Counted from the first letter of the stretch, positions 35,679 through 43,716 are shown. The stretch is DNA of 64,000 nucleotides from Bradyrhizobium ottawaense (GCF_002278135.3 NZ_CP029425.2:4626001-4690000); one strand, 5' to 3'. The notes: a model not told the origin generated them from the sequence alone. Program-made: numbers and translations.

Positions 35679-35727
35679 GAAGTCGACTACGAGCGACGCA
35701 CTTCGCTAGTCGTTAGCTGAACAACAC

Positions 35728-35756
35728 CTTTCGGCGGCCGGTTCGGCCGCCGAAAG
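35728..35756 (+). terminator. Strong hairpin after nrdJ
   Basis: CTTTCGGCGGCCG pairs perfectly with CGGCCGCCGAAAG (13 bp) around GTT. There is no T-tract, so it may stabilise the transcript end as much as terminate it. Confidence 0.65.
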
Positions 35757-35855
35757 CAATCCAGGAACGAAACATGAATCAAAGCGGCTATACCGCCGCT
35801 CCAATCGTCCATCCGATGGACGCATTTTACGCAGCAACTCTTTCAAGATTTCATC

Positions 35856-36440
35856 ATGCACATTTCGTCAGTGACGATCGAGGCGTTCAAGCGCGTCAAG
35901 CAGGTCGAACTAAGCCTGGCTGATGTCACCATCCTGATCGGAGGAAACAACTCCGGAAAGTCCTCCGTTCTACAGGGCATCCACTTTGCAGTGACAACCT
36001 TACAATCAGCGCGTTCGGCAAGTCTTTCTCCGAACAAGCCGATAAACACGCTAGGTTTCGAACAACTCATCTTTAAACCTGCCAGCGATCCGATGAAGCT
36101 GCACCATGCATCGGATATGAATACCACTAAAGGCCCTGTATTTACGTTCAACTACGCGACTGACGCCGCACCTGATGATCCTAAGCAGTTTCGCTTTATG
36201 ATGCGTCGGGGCAAGAATGCGAACCTGAGTCTCACATTTCAGCACAACAACTATTTCTACGGGCTTGCGTCTGACAGAAGTCGCCCCCTCTCCGTATTCG
36301 TCCCCGGACTGGCAGGTGTAGCTCTACGAGAAGAGCGACGCACCGATGCAATTGTTGCGACGGGTCGCCACACAATCCGATGCTGCTGCTTACTACTCCG
36401 ACGCCAGCGCTGGAGATCGAAGACCTCCAAACTTTCGTGA
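35856..36440 (+). pseudogene. AAA-family ATPase (OLD-like), truncated and frameshifted remnant
   Basis: The first 170 residues or so match the N-terminal half of OLD/AAA_15-type ATPases: SVTIEAFKRVKQVELSLADVTILIGGNNSGKSS, with the Walker A motif at 29-37, and later the FVPGLAGVALREERRTDAIV block usual in this family. After that the frame drifts into CCCLLLRRQRWRSKTS and stops at 194 residues. Intact relatives run to several hundred residues with Walker B and often a TOPRIM domain. In the +1 frame the bases after 36363 read GVATQSDAAAYY, which resembles the expected continuation, so a frameshift lies near 36360. Another stop soon follows. The local composition is clearly AT-richer than the flanks, which suggests acquired, decaying DNA. 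Confidence 0.75.
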
Positions 36441-36762
36441 AGTCAGTGTGGCCAGCAACACCTCCCTCGAATGACCATTAGACAGCTTCGTCCACGGAAC
36501 CAAGCCCGCATGATGGGTTGAGCTCTTGCAAAACCCATCGACCAATTATGCGAGAGAGATGATGAATTTCGTTGCGTCCCGCCCATCCTACGAACTATTA
36601 GTTTTACCATAATCGCGTGACCGTAATCGCAGATTGGTTCCGGCTACGATGCTGATCAATACCCTGCCGCCGAAATTGCCTTTGCGGTCGAGCCCTTCCC
36701 TCCTAAACTCCCGACACCACCGGCATGGGTTCCGCCGGGCCCGGTAGAAGCGGAGTCGAGTT
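36441..36762. other. AT-richer non-coding stretch after the ATPase remnant
   Basis: No start-stop frame with a believable product. It may be further decayed ATPase sequence, but no conserved motif was recognised. GTAATCGC / ATAATCGC repeats occur around 36608-36632. Confidence 0.4.
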
Positions 36763-37278
36763 ATGCCCACACCGGAAAGCTTCCCGATCGAGAAGATTTT
36801 CGTCCCCACGAAACTGAAAAAGACCATCAAGCCGGAGATCGTCGGGGAGATCGCCGAAAGTATGCTGGACATCGGGCAACAGGCCCCCATTTCCGTTCGG
36901 CTCGACGGAGACCGCCTCGTTCTGGTCGAGGGACTGCATCGGTTAGAGGCCTGCAAGGCGCTCGGCGAGACGACCATTATCGGCGTCCTGGTCCCGGCGG
37001 AGCTTGCCCAGCACAAGCCGCAGCTAGCCGAGCGACCCGAAGTCGAGGCAGAGCGCATCAAGATGGCGCGATTGAAACAGTTGCGCCTCGAAAAGGAAGC
37101 CGCAGAGGCATCGACGGCTGCCTTGAAGGGCGCTGGCGCAACGCAAGCGCCGCGCAGCCGTCCGACGAAGGGCATCCGCGACAATCTGAAGGCATCACCG
37201 GGCCGGACTGCGAAATCGACACCGAAGACATTGTCGGACTGGATCACGCAGCAAAAGGGCAGCGGCGGCCGCTATTGA
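36763..37278 (+). CDS. ParB/sulfiredoxin-fold domain protein, orphan
   Basis: A 171-residue protein. Residues 1-85 form a ParB N-terminal-like domain: FPIEKIFVP, then the nucleotide-binding motif LVEGLHRLEACKALG with Gly57-Leu-His-Arg60. The rest is a basic, Ala/Lys-rich helix and a tail ending TLSDWITQQKGSGGRY. It lacks the helix-turn-helix and dimer domain of chromosomal ParB and has no parA beside it. GGAG lies before the ATG. Proteins of this type occur on mobile elements and near nucleases; the function here is unknown. It lies just after the decayed AAA ATPase. Confidence 0.78.
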   Translation: MPTPESFPIEKIFVPTKLKKTIKPEIVGEIAESMLDIGQQAPISVRLDGDRLVLVEGLHRLEACKALGETTIIGVLVPAELAQHKPQLAERPEVEAERIKMARLKQLRLEKEAAEASTAALKGAGATQAPRSRPTKGIRDNLKASPGRTAKSTPKTLSDWITQQKGSGGRY

Positions 37279-37446
37279 TTGCCGGGATTGCGGTGAGATT
37301 GAACTAAACCGTCGATCATAAATCGATCAGCTTGCCGTCATCCTGCGGGAGCGATAGCCGCTAACCGCGGCGACCTCTCCTCGCATCAAAATTGCGGTGA
37401 AAGTGCACTCAACTCTCGTCTCATCCTTGGAGACTGAATTCCAAAT

Positions 37447-37917
37447 TCACGCCTCCCCCAACCCGAGAATGAAGCTCTCAAAATCCTGCGCGAGTTCGTT
37501 CGTATTCGGGAACTCAGCGAACACTTCCCCACCATCCGGCGGCTCACGCTCGTGCTCCCAGTAGAACACCTGGCCATAGCTGTCCTGCTCCAGACTGAGC
37601 AGGAACAGGTCGCCGCCGGGATCTGGCGCGAAGGGGCAGCTCAGGCGGGGGATTCGATACATGCTCCGATACATGTCGTAATTGTCGATGACGCCGTAGC
37701 TGTCGGTCGGATGGGTCGTGAACAGAACGTCCAGGACGGTGCGGTCGTTGCGCCAGGGCAGCTCGACGCCGCAGGGCTCGAAGCCGCCGCCGTCGGATTG
37801 CGCCAGCAGCGCCTTGTAGGGCGCGGGCAGCGGCGCGCCGATATGTTGCTCCAGCGCACGGATGGCGTCGGCGGACGCCGGTGGGCGTCGGTTGTCCATG
37901 AGATCGAGATAGTTCAT
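37447..37917 (-). CDS. SMI1/KNR4 (SUKH) family protein
   Basis: A 156-residue cytoplasmic protein. The SUKH signature is visible in ALEQHIGAPLPAPYKALLAQSDGGGFEP, the central FAPDPGGDLFLLSLEQDSYGQVFYWEHE, and a C-terminal ELAQDFESFILGL. In bacteria many SUKH proteins are immunity factors against polymorphic toxins, though others are general adaptors. No toxin gene is next to it. Confidence 0.85.
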   Translation of the reverse strand: MNYLDLMDNRRPPASADAIRALEQHIGAPLPAPYKALLAQSDGGGFEPCGVELPWRNDRTVLDVLFTTHPTDSYGVIDNYDMYRSMYRIPRLSCPFAPDPGGDLFLLSLEQDSYGQVFYWEHEREPPDGGEVFAEFPNTNELAQDFESFILGLGEA

Positions 37918-38064
37918 GGGGCTAGCGTCCTGTCCCGTGTCATGAAGTCGCCGCTCCTGTGGGCGAGCTCTCTGTCTATGCTACGTGGTACCAGCTGCAT
38001 GGTCTTCATGTCTTGATGGTGGCGCCATGTATCATTGTCTCCGCGATTTACGCCCACAGCGCCC

Positions 38065-38859
38065 ATGCCAAGGAAAAGCAAGCTCCTCCTCCGCCTTCGC
38101 AGAGTCCGGCGGAGCGTCCAGTGGGCGCGAAAGAAATTCGCGCGCGCGCCGCGGACGGTCCGGATCACGGGCGGCGTCTTGATCCTGCTGGTAACGCTCG
38201 CGCTCCTCAACATCGCCTATCAAATCATCCGCAAGCCGACCGAACTCTTCGCCGTCGTCGGCCACGCCCTCGACAAGGAGCCAGCGGAGACCTGGGCGAG
38301 CTACGGCCCCCTCTTCCGCACCTATTCCACCGCGACCATCACGCCCGAATTGCTGGCCGCGCTGGCGCAGGTCGAGAGTTCGGGCAATCCGGTGGCGCGC
38401 ACCTATTGGCGCTGGCGATGGAGCTTCAATCCGCTGGCGATCTACAAGCCCGCCTCCAGCGCGGTCGGGCTCTTCCAGATGACCGATCCGGCCTACACGG
38501 AAGCCGCGCGGTTCTGTGTTCGCGGCAACACGGTCACGCAGACCGGCTGCGGGTTCACGTCCTTCTATATTCGCGCGATCCCGAGCCACTCCATCGAGCT
38601 GGCCTCGGTGTATCTGGACCGCCAGGTGGCGCTGGTTCTCGACCTCGCCGGCGATGCGAAGCCGAGCGCGCAGCAGAAGCAGGATCTGGCCGCCTTCATC
38701 CATCTCTGCGGCGCAGGTCCCGCGGCGGCCTATGCGCGGCGCAAGTTTGTGATGATCGCTGGGACACGCTGCGGCGATCACCTCGTCGCGGGCTATGTTT
38801 CCAGGGTCAACGCGATGAAGCGGCAGTTTGTGCGGCTGGCGGCGGAGGACGGCGACTAA
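38065..38859 (+). CDS. Membrane-anchored lytic transglycosylase (SLT domain)
   Basis: A 264-residue protein with a very basic N-terminus (1-30), one transmembrane helix (about 33-55), and a periplasmic lysozyme-like domain. The catalytic glutamate is Glu104 in LAALAQVESSGNPVA; SAVGLFQMTD and the later AFIHLCGAGPAAAYA fit the SLT family that cleaves peptidoglycan glycan strands. Cysteines in ARFCVRGN and QTGCGF may form a disulfide. The chosen ATG starts a lysine/arginine-rich anchor. Solitary, not linked to a secretion system here. Confidence 0.87.
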   Translation: MPRKSKLLLRLRRVRRSVQWARKKFARAPRTVRITGGVLILLVTLALLNIAYQIIRKPTELFAVVGHALDKEPAETWASYGPLFRTYSTATITPELLAALAQVESSGNPVARTYWRWRWSFNPLAIYKPASSAVGLFQMTDPAYTEAARFCVRGNTVTQTGCGFTSFYIRAIPSHSIELASVYLDRQVALVLDLAGDAKPSAQQKQDLAAFIHLCGAGPAAAYARRKFVMIAGTRCGDHLVAGYVSRVNAMKRQFVRLAAEDGD

Positions 38860-38983
38860 TGCCGTGGTGCCCACCATGTCGCCCGAGTCCGCCATAATTT
38901 TTCCTTTGCACGCGCGTTGTGTTGGACAGCGGCGAGACCTATCCTTCCCTTTGATCGGACTGCCTCCCATTGACGCCGACCGA

Positions 38984-40024
38984 ATGGAGAGCGCATCGGT
39001 GCCTGAAACGAACGACCCCAAACCTGATACCGGCAAGCCTGATACCGCCAAACCTGACTCCGGCAAGCCGGACGAGGCGCGCGCCGACGGCGGGCTGGCG
39101 CGGGCCCTCGACCGGATCAGGAGCACACAGGCAGACCTTGCACGGCTGGACCAGCTGGTTTCCGGAATGGAACACGACGGCGAAGGCAAGCCAGCCTCGC
39201 GCGCAAGCGCCGGTGCGGCGGCAGCCGCCACTCCCGGAAACAAGGCGCCGACGCCGGATGCCAAGCCCTCGAGTGCAAAGCCTCTGAACACCAAGCTTCG
39301 CGATCAAGGCTTGAAAGGAGATCGGACCATGATGCGCGCTTTGGTTGGCCTCGTGCTGGCGATCGGCCTTCTCGGCGCCGCCTTCGCTTCGCAATATCGC
39401 GATGAGGCCAGCTCAATCAGCAAGTCGATCATGGCACGATGGGCTCCGCCGGCCGCGAGCAGCGCCCCGCAAGCGTCCGCGGTGGAAGGCCCAGTGCAGC
39501 CGCCGGCCGTGCTACTGGCTGCTGCGGGTGATCCGAGCCCGGCGCCCGCGCCGCCGGTCCTCAAGGAAACGGAAAGCGCCCCAAAGCCTGACACTCCAAG
39601 GCCTGACGCTCCAAGGCCTGCTGCCACGGCGCCCGACCCGTCATCGTCCGATCTCGCGCAATCGCTCAAGGCCATCACGAGCGAGCTTGCGAGCATCAGC
39701 GGCAAGCTCGAGCAACTGAAAAGCCGCAACGAGCAGACCCTGCGCGAGCAGGCCGACACCATTCAACAGCTCAAGACAGCGCAAGAGAAGGGTGCGGCGG
39801 ACAATGCGCGCCTCGCTGCGCAGGTCCAGGCGCTGCAAACGCAACTGACCGCGTCACCCGCGTCTGCAGCCGCGAAGCCCGTCGTGCGCAGTGTGAACAA
39901 CGATGCGGCTACGCGTGCCCGGCCGCACATCCCGGCGGCCGAACCCCGGCGGCCCAGACCGCCGCCGCGAGGCCCCTGGATGCCGCCGTATATGGACCCT
40001 TATTACGGCGATCCGGATTGGTGA
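38984..40024 (+). CDS. Single-pass membrane protein with KPD repeats and coiled coil, unknown function
   Basis: A 346-residue protein not assignable to a named family. The N-terminus carries KPDT/KPDS repeats (13-31), then a helical region. One transmembrane helix spans about 117-136 (ALVGLVLAIGLLGAAFA). A second repeat, PKPDTPRPDAPRPA (200-213), precedes a coiled coil (about 222-290, SLKAITSELASISGKLEQLK). The C-terminus is Pro/Arg-rich and ends PYYGDPDW. Architecture and coiled-coil wording are shared with the protein at 59934 (SD-AQS-A-T--L pattern), so the two are probably paralogues, perhaps periplasm-spanning structural proteins. Confidence 0.7.
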   Translation: MESASVPETNDPKPDTGKPDTAKPDSGKPDEARADGGLARALDRIRSTQADLARLDQLVSGMEHDGEGKPASRASAGAAAAATPGNKAPTPDAKPSSAKPLNTKLRDQGLKGDRTMMRALVGLVLAIGLLGAAFASQYRDEASSISKSIMARWAPPAASSAPQASAVEGPVQPPAVLLAAAGDPSPAPAPPVLKETESAPKPDTPRPDAPRPAATAPDPSSSDLAQSLKAITSELASISGKLEQLKSRNEQTLREQADTIQQLKTAQEKGAADNARLAAQVQALQTQLTASPASAAAKPVVRSVNNDAATRARPHIPAAEPRRPRPPPRGPWMPPYMDPYYGDPDW

Positions 40025-40033
40025 GCGAGCTGC

Positions 40034-40157
40034 CGTAGGGTGGGCAAAGCGACTTGTCCGCCGTAGCTCGAAGAGCGAAGGCGGAAGCGTGCCCACGTCT
40101 TGGCTGATCGAGGAGAAGACGTGGGCACGGCGCAAGTGCGCCTTTGCCCACCCTACG
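40034..40157. repeat. MITE-like element with 16-bp perfect terminal inverted repeats
   Basis: CGTAGGGTGGGCAAAG (40034-40049) and CTTTGCCCACCCTACG (40142-40157) are perfect reverse complements. Nested inside is a second perfect pair, CGTGCCCACGTCTT (40088-40101) and AAGACGTGGGCACG (40116-40129). At 124 bases with no coding frame it looks like a miniature inverted-repeat element; I recall the CGTAGGGTGGGCAAAG end as widespread in Bradyrhizobium. It separates two convergent genes. Confidence 0.75.
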
Positions 40158-40181
40158 AAGCTACTACGCTCTACGTTCGCC

Positions 40182-40688
40182 TCACCGTATCTCGTTCATC
40201 GTCACCTGGGCCGCGATCCCCGTCAGCTCGGAATCTTGCGCCGCAAGCTCCTCATCGGAAGACGGGCCAACCGAGACTTCAGTCATTCTGCGTTTGACCT
40301 GTTCGCAGGTCTTGCGCACGTCTTCGGTGAACAGCGCGCATTCTTCGATGCGCTTGAAGATCTTCCGTCCCTCTTCACGATACCCCGCTGCCGTTTCTCG
40401 CATGAAGGCGATCGCATCATGAACCTGGGCCGTCAGCGCCTCGCATTTTTGCGCCGCGTCGATCAACTCGGTGCCCATGGCCTCGATCTCTTTTGCAGCG
40501 GACTCATAGTCGCGAACGACCGCCTCTGCACTGAGCGCACCGACGCGCGACACGCCCGCGGTGTGCTCGACGTAATCAGGCAGATTAATTGAAGTAATGG
40601 AGCTTCCCGAGCGGATCGACGTGATGTCGGCTTCGAGTTGGACCAAGTTCACTCCGTCCCGCCTGTGCAATTGTTCGACACTTGCCAT
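40182..40688 (-). CDS. Coiled-coil protein of unknown function
   Basis: A 168-residue, soluble, mostly helical protein. Residues 1-45 (MASVEQLHRRDGVNLVQLEA) are mixed; 60-150 form heptad-like helices with charged faces (YESAAKEIEAMGTELIDAAQKCEALTAQVHD...). No signal peptide or known domain. GGGAGGA is seven bases before the ATG, which decides the start over a longer in-frame option. Confidence 0.65.
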   Translation of the reverse strand: MASVEQLHRRDGVNLVQLEADITSIRSGSSITSINLPDYVEHTAGVSRVGALSAEAVVRDYESAAKEIEAMGTELIDAAQKCEALTAQVHDAIAFMRETAAGYREEGRKIFKRIEECALFTEDVRKTCEQVKRRMTEVSVGPSSDEELAAQDSELTGIAAQVTMNEIR

Positions 40689-41039
40689 GACCAATCCTCC
40701 CAATACGCGCGCCCAGCACCCCAAACAGTATTGGGTTTATTACGGGGATAAGTGTCGTTCTACCTCGATGTACTCTTGACAGTCTCCACTTTGCCATTTT
40801 CTCCCAATCGTCACCTCTGCACGCAGAGATGACGAACCATCAAACTTCAACTTGCCGGCGTACCAGATGGAGGAGATGTCGTTTTCTCAAGCACCCGCCC
40901 TGTCAAAGACATCGAGCGTGGCGGAATCGAGGGCTGCCGCACGCGCAGAACCTGTCATCGGCCGGCGTCTCAAGCCAACAGCGAGTATTCAGCCCTGCGT
41001 CCGCGCCGCCCGATCACATGCTCAGAATGTGATCGTGCC
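40689..41039. other. Intergenic region without a supported gene
   Basis: A plus-strand frame from 40852 (73 codons) has GGAGGAG directly next to an internal ATG, with no room for a normal spacer, and a composition unlike its neighbours. It was not accepted. CTGTCATCGGCCGGCG near 40956 recalls the repeat arms at 41526 and 43503. Confidence 0.4.
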
Positions 41040-41321
41040 TCACCACCAATACGGCCAGCGCCATCCTTCATAGCGAACATAGGAAGGCACCAGCGGCGGG
41101 CCGTAGGGATCGACGCGGTCGTCCTCGGGGCGATACCGATAGCGCGGAACGACATTGTAATCCCACGGCGTTGGCCTGAGCACCGGCGCCGTGACGATGA
41201 GCCGCTCTTGCGGTGCGCGAACGACGACGGCTTTCCGCGTTCGGGCCTCAGCACCTGATGTTGCAAGGCTGCTCAGCACGAGGGCGGTCCCGAGCGCGCA
41301 GGCGGCGGTCATTTTTGACAT
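41040..41321 (-). CDS. Small exported protein, unknown function
   Basis: A 93-residue protein with a signal peptide (about 1-26, ending GAEA) and a mature part rich in Arg, Pro, Tyr and Trp (YNVVPRYRYRPEDDRVDPYGPP) ending RWPYWW. Such short Tyr/Pro-rich exported proteins are common in Bradyrhizobium without known role. GAAGGAGA precedes the ATG. Confidence 0.7.
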   Translation of the reverse strand: MSKMTAACALGTALVLSSLATSGAEARTRKAVVVRAPQERLIVTAPVLRPTPWDYNVVPRYRYRPEDDRVDPYGPPLVPSYVRYEGWRWPYWW

Positions 41322-41399
41322 GCGGTGGTCTCCTTCGCGGCAAGAGTGCAAAAGGACTCGGGGCAAGGCAAGCGAATTTCGCGCGACTTTTTCTGCGGC

Positions 41400-41567
41400 C
41401 ATCCTTCGAGACGCCCGCTTCGAGCGGGCTCCTCTGGATGAGGGCGGAGTACGCGGCGACAGCTTCAGCAGGCCACGATCCCCCTTAGCCTCACCCTGAG
41501 GAAACCGCCACCGGGTCCGCGCAAAGCGCGGCCCGATGACAGGCTCCGTGATCGTCTCGAAAGACGA
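41400..41567. repeat. Palindromic intergenic repeat with CATCCTTCGAGACG ends
   Basis: The left end CATCCTTCGAGACG (41400-41413) is an imperfect reverse complement of the right end CGTCTCGAAAGACGA (41553-41567). Internal hairpins include CGCCCGCTTCGAGCGGG. Positions 41526-41547 are an exact 22-base reverse complement of 43503-43524, so this element and the one at 43440 share a module. Confidence 0.55.
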
Positions 41568-41592
41568 GGCGCGCGCTCGGCGTTTCAGCGGG

Positions 41593-42138
41593 CTACGAAG
41601 CCCTACACCGCGTCGACCTCCTCAGGCACCGGCCGGCCACGAGCCCGTCGAGACTGACCATCAGCAAATCGGCGATGTGCATCAGCTGGTACAGCGGAAT
41701 GTCCGCTTCGCCCTGCTCGGCCAGTTGCACGAAAGCCGGCGTGACGCTGAGGCGCTCGGCGAGCTGGCCTTGCGTGTAGCCGCGCATCTCGCGCGCGGCC
41801 TTGACGCGCGCGCCGATGCCGAGCCGGTGCCGGGCCTGCTCGTCCACGGTCATCATCGCGGCCTGCTCGTCCGCGCTCGCATAACCGTCCGCGAACGCAC
41901 CGCCGATCAGCCTCTCCTTGCGCCAGGCGAGCCGGCAGCCCTTGCGCAGACCGCTCGAGAAAACCAGCGAAAACTGCTCCGGCACCCATGCCGAACTGTT
42001 GAGAGCCACGCGCGCGCCGGTGCCGGAGACATCGCGGATCGTGCAGGGCACGCTGACGATGCTGCCGGTGCCGTTGTCGAACTCGACCATGCCGGTGCGC
42101 AACGTGTGATGCCTGACTGCGGCACGATGATCGCTCAT
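41593..42138 (-). CDS. PilZ-domain protein fused to an XRE-type helix-turn-helix
   Basis: A 181-residue protein with an unusual order of domains. Residues 1-80 look like a PilZ domain and keep both cyclic-di-GMP-binding motifs: RxxxR (Arg5-Arg9, RAAVR) and DxSxxG (Asp36-Gly41, DVSGTG). Residues about 105-168 are an XRE/Cro-type DNA-binding domain (GARVKAAREMRGYTQGQLAERL, SVTPAFVQLAEQG). GGGAGC lies before the ATG, which decides the start. The combination suggests a transcription factor whose DNA binding responds to cyclic di-GMP. No diguanylate cyclase gene is adjacent. Confidence 0.82.
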   Translation of the reverse strand: MSDHRAAVRHHTLRTGMVEFDNGTGSIVSVPCTIRDVSGTGARVALNSSAWVPEQFSLVFSSGLRKGCRLAWRKERLIGGAFADGYASADEQAAMMTVDEQARHRLGIGARVKAAREMRGYTQGQLAERLSVTPAFVQLAEQGEADIPLYQLMHIADLLMVSLDGLVAGRCLRRSTRCRAS

Positions 42139-42300
42139 GACAGCTCCCGAAAACTTGCGGCGGCGTTTCCAACGCGGCCGAAATCGGGGCGAAGATAGCG
42201 CAGAACTTTCCTGCAACTCCTAACCGGCAGCCGCCTCAGCCGGGACTGGATGGCATGGTAAAGGAATTGCTCTCGCGATCTCTTGGATCGTAGCAAGGCC

Positions 42301-42966
42301 CTACTCTCGCGCGCGGCGCAGGGCCTGTTCAAGCTTCGCCCGCTGCTTGTCCCAGCGCGCCTCCTCCGCCGCGGCGCGCTCATCCAGCGCGGCCCGGTCG
42401 GCGTCGATCTCCTGCGCCTTCGCATCATGCTCCCGTCTCGCTTTGTCCAGCGCCGCCTCGGCGAGGGCGACCGCCTTGTCGCGACGCGCGCGCTCTTTGG
42501 CGCGGACGGCCTCCTCCTTGCGGCGCTGGGCCTCCCGGCGCTTCTCCTCCCTCGCGAACGCCGCGGCGGCCTTGCGGGCGGCCTGAGCGTCGATCTTGCC
42601 GGATGATTTGTTGGCGGCCTTGGAGGGAGGCTTCGTCGATCCCGGCTTGCTCTTGAGCTCGGTCTTTGTCTTGCTCTTGCTTCCGGGTCTGGCTTCGCCC
42701 TCGGCGAGATCCGTCGGCAGGGCGGCACTCTCCGTGAACGGGCCGTCCGAGCCGACCGGGCGCCTGAGCACGACACCGGGCCTCGCCATGGTCGCCGCGA
42801 CGATATCGCGATCCTCAGTCTCCTTCGCCGCGCCCTGATGGAACAGGTTGGAGTTCGCGCCCCAGGCCTCCAGCGCCGCCTTCATCGAAGGTGCCGCGAT
42901 GGCCTGATCGTAGAAGCCGAGCGAGGTCTGGTAAGTCTTCAGCTTTCGTTTCGGTCTTGCCGGCAT
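42301..42966 (-). CDS. Charged coiled-coil protein, TolA-like composition, unknown function
   Basis: A 221-residue protein with no signal peptide or membrane helix. The first 90 residues are globular-looking (KTYQTSLGFYDQAIAAPSMKAALEAWG). Then comes a Lys/Ser/Pro linker (SKTKTELKSKPGSTKPPSK) and a long single helix of Ala, Arg, Lys and Glu (AREEKRREAQRRKEEAVRAK...). Similar proteins are sometimes annotated as TolA because of composition, which is not evidence of function. Confidence 0.7.
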   Translation of the reverse strand: MPARPKRKLKTYQTSLGFYDQAIAAPSMKAALEAWGANSNLFHQGAAKETEDRDIVAATMARPGVVLRRPVGSDGPFTESAALPTDLAEGEARPGSKSKTKTELKSKPGSTKPPSKAANKSSGKIDAQAARKAAAAFAREEKRREAQRRKEEAVRAKERARRDKAVALAEAALDKARREHDAKAQEIDADRAALDERAAAEEARWDKQRAKLEQALRRARE

Positions 42967-43004
42967 GTCGTCCCGATTGTGGTTTCGCTAATCCGGGCTA
43001 CGAA

Positions 43005-43409
43005 CTACGAACTTCCAGCCAGCGCATCATACCCCTTCTCGCTGAACGCCAGCAGACAGAACCCGTTCCCGAACGGATCGGCCAGCATCGCGATCCGCCC
43101 ATACGGCGCATCGCGCGCGGGCGCCTCCAGGATCGCGCCGGCACTGAGCGCACGCGTGACGGCGGCGTCGACATCATCGACGACGACGTCGATATGCACG
43201 GGTGTCCAGTGCCGCTCGTAGCGGCGGCGGTCTGCGCCGGCACCTAACGTGCCGGCCTGCTTGGTCAGGAGATAGACTGGCGCCGGCCAGCCAAGCAGCT
43301 CGACGAAGTCGGTGCCGAAGCGGCGGCCGACGGTGAGGCCGAAGGCGGCGGTGTAAAAGCTCGTGGCCTGCGCGATGTCGGGGACGTCGATGTTGAGGAG
43401 AAAGGTCAT
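43005..43409 (-). CDS. VOC-family (glyoxalase/bleomycin resistance) protein
   Basis: A 134-residue vicinal-oxygen-chelate protein with the paired beta-alpha-beta-beta-beta modules: LLNIDVPDIAQATSFYTAAFGLTVGRRF in the first and HWTPVHIDVVVDDVDAAVTRALSAGA ... GRIAMLADPFGNGFCLLAF in the second. The metal ligands typical of glyoxalase I are only partly evident, so this may be a binding protein or dioxygenase-like enzyme of unknown substrate. Confidence 0.88.
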   Translation of the reverse strand: MTFLLNIDVPDIAQATSFYTAAFGLTVGRRFGTDFVELLGWPAPVYLLTKQAGTLGAGADRRRYERHWTPVHIDVVVDDVDAAVTRALSAGAILEAPARDAPYGRIAMLADPFGNGFCLLAFSEKGYDALAGSS

Positions 43410-43439
43410 GCCGGACTCGTTGCGCGGTTGCGCCGCGAG

Positions 43440-43558
43440 CGTAGCCCGAATGGAGCGCCAGCGTCATCCGGGATGTTGCCGCTCGCTCGGCCCCGGATTC
43501 GCGGAGCCTGTCATCGGGCCGCGCCTCGCGCCGACCCGTTGGCTCCGTCCGGGCTACG
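43440..43558. repeat. Palindromic intergenic repeat with CGTAGCCCG ends
   Basis: CGTAGCCCGAATGGAGC (43440-43456) and GGCTCCGTCCGGGCTACG (43541-43558) form terminal inverted repeats with two or so mismatches. The interior holds ATCCGGG / CCCCGGAT arms and the 22-base module shared in inverse orientation with 41526-41547. The remaining 150 bases to the cytochrome gene contain no recognisable gene. Confidence 0.6.
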
Positions 43559-43716
43559 CCCTCCGCACAAAGCTCCTCGCGGACGGCACCATGGCATGAT
43601 GCCACTGTTTTGCCCGACGCGGCAAAAGGAAATTCGTAATAACCGAAAATACAAGCCTTATCAAGGCCGTATCTACTGTGCATGGGGTTGTTTTCGCAAA
43701 ATCGCTTCCGGCGGCC

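Noticed and set aside
40852..41073. A 73-codon plus-strand frame
   Set aside because: The ribosome-binding site touches the start codon, the frame overlaps a better minus-strand gene, and the product looks random.
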